Source of the DNA: Deltaproteobacteria bacterium
GTDB lineage: Bacteria > Myxococcota_A > Polyangia > Polyangiales > JADJMO01
Assembly: GCA_016182965.1 (NCBI GenBank)
Contig: JACPFM010000023.1
Coordinates: 1 to 53,114, forward strand
Length of the DNA stretch: 53,114 nucleotides
Direction: 5' to 3'
Positions within the stretch are counted from its first letter, which is position 1. Each line of letters begins with the position of its first letter. The notes beneath the pieces were generated by a model. That model was not told the origin of the DNA and made no database searches. It saw nothing but the letters and a program-made list of their open reading frames with translations. Both the position numbers and the translations under genes were made by a program. Below, piece by piece: positions 50,279-53,114 of this stretch.

Positions 50279-52149
50279 GCGACTCGCTGCACGACTCGCT
50301 CTCCCGCGGCGTCGATCTCGTCGCGCGCGGCGCGCCCGAGGAGGGCCTCGGGTTGCTCCTCTCCGCCGCGTGGGAGGTCGACGCCGACGGGCGCGACTAC
50401 GACGCGGTGCTCGCCGCGCTCCGCCGCGCGTACGGGGCGCTCGACCGCCCGCGGGCGCTGGCCTCCCTCTCCTGGTACCAGGGCACCGCCACGGCCGACC
50501 TCGCGGCGCTGCGGCGGGCGCCGGCCATCGATCTCGCGCGCACCCATCGCGCGATGGGCGACGAGGCGATGGCCGCCCGGCTGTTCGAGGAGGCCGGCCT
50601 GCTCGCGCACGCCGCCGTCGCCCGCGAGCGCGCCACCGATTTCGCCGGCGCGCGCGCGCTGTGGTCGCGGCTCTCGCACCGGCTGGCCAGCGGGCTCGCG
50701 TCGGGCGCGGGCGCCGTCGCGGCGGCCGAGCAGGGCTACGTGCTCGGCCTCATCCGCTACAACATCGCGCGCAACTCGCCGGCGACGCGCTCCGACCGCG
50801 CGCGTCGCGACGCGATCGTCACCGCCGTCGCCGCGCTCGAAGACGCCGCCGAGCGCTTCGAGGTCATCGGCATGCGCGAGCGGGCGTTCGACTGCTACAA
50901 CGCGCTGTCGGCGATCGGCCAGACCGCCAACGCGTTCGAGCACGTCCTCGAAGGGCGCGTCAACGCCATCCGCATCCTCCGCGAGGATCACCTGCAGCAG
51001 TACGCGCTGCAGCAGTTCGACGAGTCCATCGCCGCCGCCGAGGAGTCCGGCGAGTACGCTGCGGCGGCCACGTTCGCGCGCGAGGCGCTCGCCTACGCCC
51101 GCTCGCTCGGCCTCGAGGCCGACGCCCACAGCTACGCGCGCCGCGCCATCGACCTGCACGTGGGCACCGCGCGCGCGCTCATCCGCTCGAGCGGCCCCGC
51201 GGAGCTGGCCGAGAACGCCCTGCTCGCCGCCATCGCGCTCGCCGCCGATCTCGGCATGCTCGGCAAGGCGCGGGCGCTCTACCGCGAGGCGATCGACGTC
51301 CCCGGCCTCGACGACGCGCGCCGCGCCCGCCACCAGCGAGCGTTCGATCGCCTCGAAGGCCAGCAGGACGCCTCGACCCGGCACGACGCGCGACCCACCG
51401 CGCGCCCGCCGGGGCCCCCGCTCGAGGTCTGGGTGGTCGACGTGCTCGAGTGGGAGCAGGCGGGGCGCGCGGAGGAGGCGTGCGCCGAGATCCTCTTCGA
51501 CTCCCTCGGCGCGGCCAAGGGTCGGCGCGACGGGGCCTCGCTGCCCCTGCGGCGCCGGGCGCTGGTCGCGCGCCTGTGGGCGCTGCACCTCGCGGAGCTC
51601 GCGAGCGGGCCTCCTCAGGCGACGGTGAACGTCGCCGTCGAGCTCGCGCGCAAGCTCGCCGAGATCATCGACTACCGCGTCCTCGCCTCGCTCGAGGTGC
51701 TCTACTCGCACCCGTCGGCCGACGTCCGCGCGCGGACCGCCGAGGCCGCGGGGCAGATGCCCTTCAAGCGCAGCGCGCAGCTCCTGCGGCGCGCCGCGCA
51801 CGACGACGACGCGAAGGTGATCGCCGCCGTCGCGCGCGCCGTTCAGCGCAAGCAGTCGCCGGTCTTCGTCGATCCGCTGCGGAGGCTCGCCCGCGACGCA
51901 CCCGCGCTCGACGTGCGCGCGGCCGCGCTGCGGGCCCTCGCGGCGATCGACAACCCGGAGGCTGCGTCGGCGGTGCTCGAGGCGCTCGAAGCGGGCTCGC
52001 GCGAGGAGCGCGGCGCGGTGATCGAGGCGCTGAACAAGCGCCCGCCCGATCGCAACGGCCGGCTGATGCAGGCGGCGCGGGAGCGCATCGCGCGCGGCCT
52101 GAGCCCCGACGTGGCCCGCGACTTCCAGGCGGCGCTCCGGCTCGGGTAG
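50275..52149 (+). CDS. TPR and HEAT repeat protein
   Basis: A 624-residue helical-repeat protein. The N-terminal two thirds are TPR-like (ALASLSWYQG, ALEDAAERFEVIGMRERAFDCYNALSAIG, AATFAREALAYARSLGLEADAHSYARRAID). A linker with Pro and Gly (about 375-390) follows, and the C-terminal part is HEAT-like, with repeats such as LYSHPSADVRARTAEAAGQM, KVIAAVARAVQRKQ and ALDVRAAALRALAAIDNPEAASAVLEAL. It overlaps the VWA gene by ATGA and probably acts as its scaffold or adaptor. No catalytic motif is seen. Confidence 0.85.
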   Translation: MSDSLHDSLSRGVDLVARGAPEEGLGLLLSAAWEVDADGRDYDAVLAALRRAYGALDRPRALASLSWYQGTATADLAALRRAPAIDLARTHRAMGDEAMAARLFEEAGLLAHAAVARERATDFAGARALWSRLSHRLASGLASGAGAVAAAEQGYVLGLIRYNIARNSPATRSDRARRDAIVTAVAALEDAAERFEVIGMRERAFDCYNALSAIGQTANAFEHVLEGRVNAIRILREDHLQQYALQQFDESIAAAEESGEYAAAATFAREALAYARSLGLEADAHSYARRAIDLHVGTARALIRSSGPAELAENALLAAIALAADLGMLGKARALYREAIDVPGLDDARRARHQRAFDRLEGQQDASTRHDARPTARPPGPPLEVWVVDVLEWEQAGRAEEACAEILFDSLGAAKGRRDGASLPLRRRALVARLWALHLAELASGPPQATVNVAVELARKLAEIIDYRVLASLEVLYSHPSADVRARTAEAAGQMPFKRSAQLLRRAAHDDDAKVIAAVARAVQRKQSPVFVDPLRRLARDAPALDVRAAALRALAAIDNPEAASAVLEALEAGSREERGAVIEALNKRPPDRNGRLMQAARERIARGLSPDVARDFQAALRLG

Positions 52150-52220
52150 AGGGCGAAACCGAGGGCCCGCGGCGATCGTTTTCTTGGCCCCTCGGCGTGG
52201 CCGACGGTAGCGGTCGCCTC

Positions 52221-53114
52221 ATGCGCCGCAGTCTGGGCTCGCTCATCGTCGCGATCGCCGCGTTCACCGTGGCCGTCGCGCACGCGGCCCCTGCCGGCAC
52301 CAAGCCGTCCAAGAAGCCGTCGAAGTCGATCGGCGCGCCCAATCAAGGCACGCTGCAGGACGGCGCGCACCTCGAGCTGGGTCCGCACCTGCGCATCGTC
52401 GGGGCCTACGCGCCCGGCGACGCGCGCTGGGGCGTGCGCCAGCTGGTCGACGCGATCGATCGCGCGGCGCGCGAGGTCCGCAAGCGCTACCCGGACGCGG
52501 TGCTCGGCGTCGGGCACCTCTCGCGCAAGGGCGGCGGCGAGATCGATCGCCACCACTCGCACGAGAGCGGACGCGACGCCGATCTGGCCTTCTATCTCGT
52601 CGACGTGGCCGGGCGGCCGCTCGTCCGCGATCGGTTCCTCGCCATCCTGCCCAACGGCGTGGCCGCGGCCGACGCGCACGTGCGCTTCGACGACGGCCGC
52701 AACTGGGCGCTGGTCAGCGCGCTGGTGTCCGATCCGAACGCGCGCGTGACGCACATCTTCGCGGCCACCTACCTGCGCACCCGCCTGCTCGCGTACGCGG
52801 CGCGGGTCGGCGCGCCGGCGGCGCTGCGGGCGCGCGTCGCCGAGGTGGTCATGCAGCCGCACCACGCGCTGCCGCACGACGATCACTTCCACGTGCGGGT
52901 CGCCTGCCCGCCGAGCTCCGCGCAGTGCGTGGAGTGGCCGATGGCCACCGGCGCCCAGGCGAAGAAGGCGAAGAAGTCGACGACGTCGCTCGCGAAGGCC
53001 TCGCCGAAGCCGACGAAGCCTCCGACCAAGAAGCTGGTGCGCGCGCGCTCCTCCGGTCAGGTCAACATCGAGACGCCGGCGCCGGCGCCGGCGGGCACCG
53101 TCGAGAAGCCGGCC
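52221..53114 (+). CDS. MepA-like murein endopeptidase, cut by the window end
   Basis: The frame starts at ATG and stays open to the last base. The signal peptide is RRSLGSLIVAIAAFTVAVAHAAPA. After a Lys/Ser spacer come the LAS-family (M74) zinc motifs HHSHESGRDADLAFY (about residues 111-125) and HDDHFHVRVACPP (about 219-231), matching penicillin-insensitive murein endopeptidase MepA. A Lys/Ser/Pro-rich extension of at least 60 residues follows, which E. coli MepA lacks. It would cut D-Ala-meso-DAP cross-links in the periplasm. It lies 71 bp after the TPR/HEAT gene. Confidence 0.85.
   Translation, partial: MRRSLGSLIVAIAAFTVAVAHAAPAGTKPSKKPSKSIGAPNQGTLQDGAHLELGPHLRIVGAYAPGDARWGVRQLVDAIDRAAREVRKRYPDAVLGVGHLSRKGGGEIDRHHSHESGRDADLAFYLVDVAGRPLVRDRFLAILPNGVAAADAHVRFDDGRNWALVSALVSDPNARVTHIFAATYLRTRLLAYAARVGAPAALRARVAEVVMQPHHALPHDDHFHVRVACPPSSAQCVEWPMATGAQAKKAKKSTTSLAKASPKPTKPPTKKLVRARSSGQVNIETPAPAPAGTVEKPA

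Noticed and set aside
52159..52195. Terminator after the TPR/HEAT gene
   Set aside because: CCGAGGG and CCCTCGG can pair, but the loop is 23 nt and no T tract follows.

Overview
The window is 53 kb of very GC-rich DNA (my impression is about 70% or more; not counted). Long open frames run on both strands and most neighbouring genes overlap by a few bases (ATGA or GTGA). The gene content points to a myxobacterium (phylum Myxococcota, probably the Polyangia/Sorangium side): a MYXO-CTERM tail on a secreted peptidase, a 1500-residue Ser/Thr kinase-ATPase-TPR protein, Cys-rich Dickkopf-like and von Willebrand A (VWA) lipoproteins, a very long Pro/Ala-rich IF-2, and an FHA-GGDEF protein. No phage, IS transposase, CRISPR array, rRNA or tRNA was seen.

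Layout. 1-6013 (minus): the translation/transcription operon rimP-nusA-ylxR/L7Ae-infB, with a promoter and a terminator-like hairpin in its leader; infB carries a small deletion with a frameshift. 6247-8517 (plus): a lipoprotein and glycerol kinase. 8620-13695 (plus): a five-gene coupled cluster ending in a class III aminotransferase, a LuxE-like acyl-protein synthetase and a LuxC-like acyl reductase, with no luciferase. 13790-19737 (minus): a patatin lipase translationally coupled to the giant kinase. 19821-25407 (plus): a prepilin-like protein, a VanY-type peptidase and a penicillin-acylase-type lipoprotein. 25408-29552: an RluA pseudouridine synthase, D-Ala-D-Ala ligase and a UbiB-family kinase. 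29556-30505: a two-gene nucleotidyltransferase module boxed by inverted heptad-repeat arms. 30509-38483: a Cys-rich lipoprotein, diguanylate cyclase, PhnD-like protein, a lipoprotein coupled to a barrel-SppA fusion (frameshifted), and an unknown soluble/membrane protein pair. 38666-42654: ribosomal protein S1 with a clear terminator, a HIT hydrolase and an AI-2E family permease. 42691-47391: two convergent VWA lipoproteins (one frameshifted) and scpA. 47499-53114: a coupled operon of a DUF2062-methyltransferase fusion, a VWA protein and a TPR/HEAT protein, then a MepA-type murein endopeptidase cut by the window end.

Working together. The peptidoglycan theme recurs (ddl, VanY-like, MepA-like), as does envelope lipoprotein biology. 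The LuxE/LuxC/aminotransferase trio reads as a route from an activated acyl group to an aldehyde and then, by inference, to an amine.

The most unexpected structure is a family of intergenic inverted repeats whose arms are built from 7-bp units. They sit mostly 3-7 bp after stop codons. In four cases the arms enclose 22-159 bp of non-coding DNA, and in one case they enclose a toxin-antitoxin-like gene pair, which suggests a cassette-like repetitive element. Three conserved genes have broken frames (infB, sppA, one VWA lipoprotein); sequence or assembly error is the simplest explanation, and any claim about loss of function should wait for read-level confirmation.
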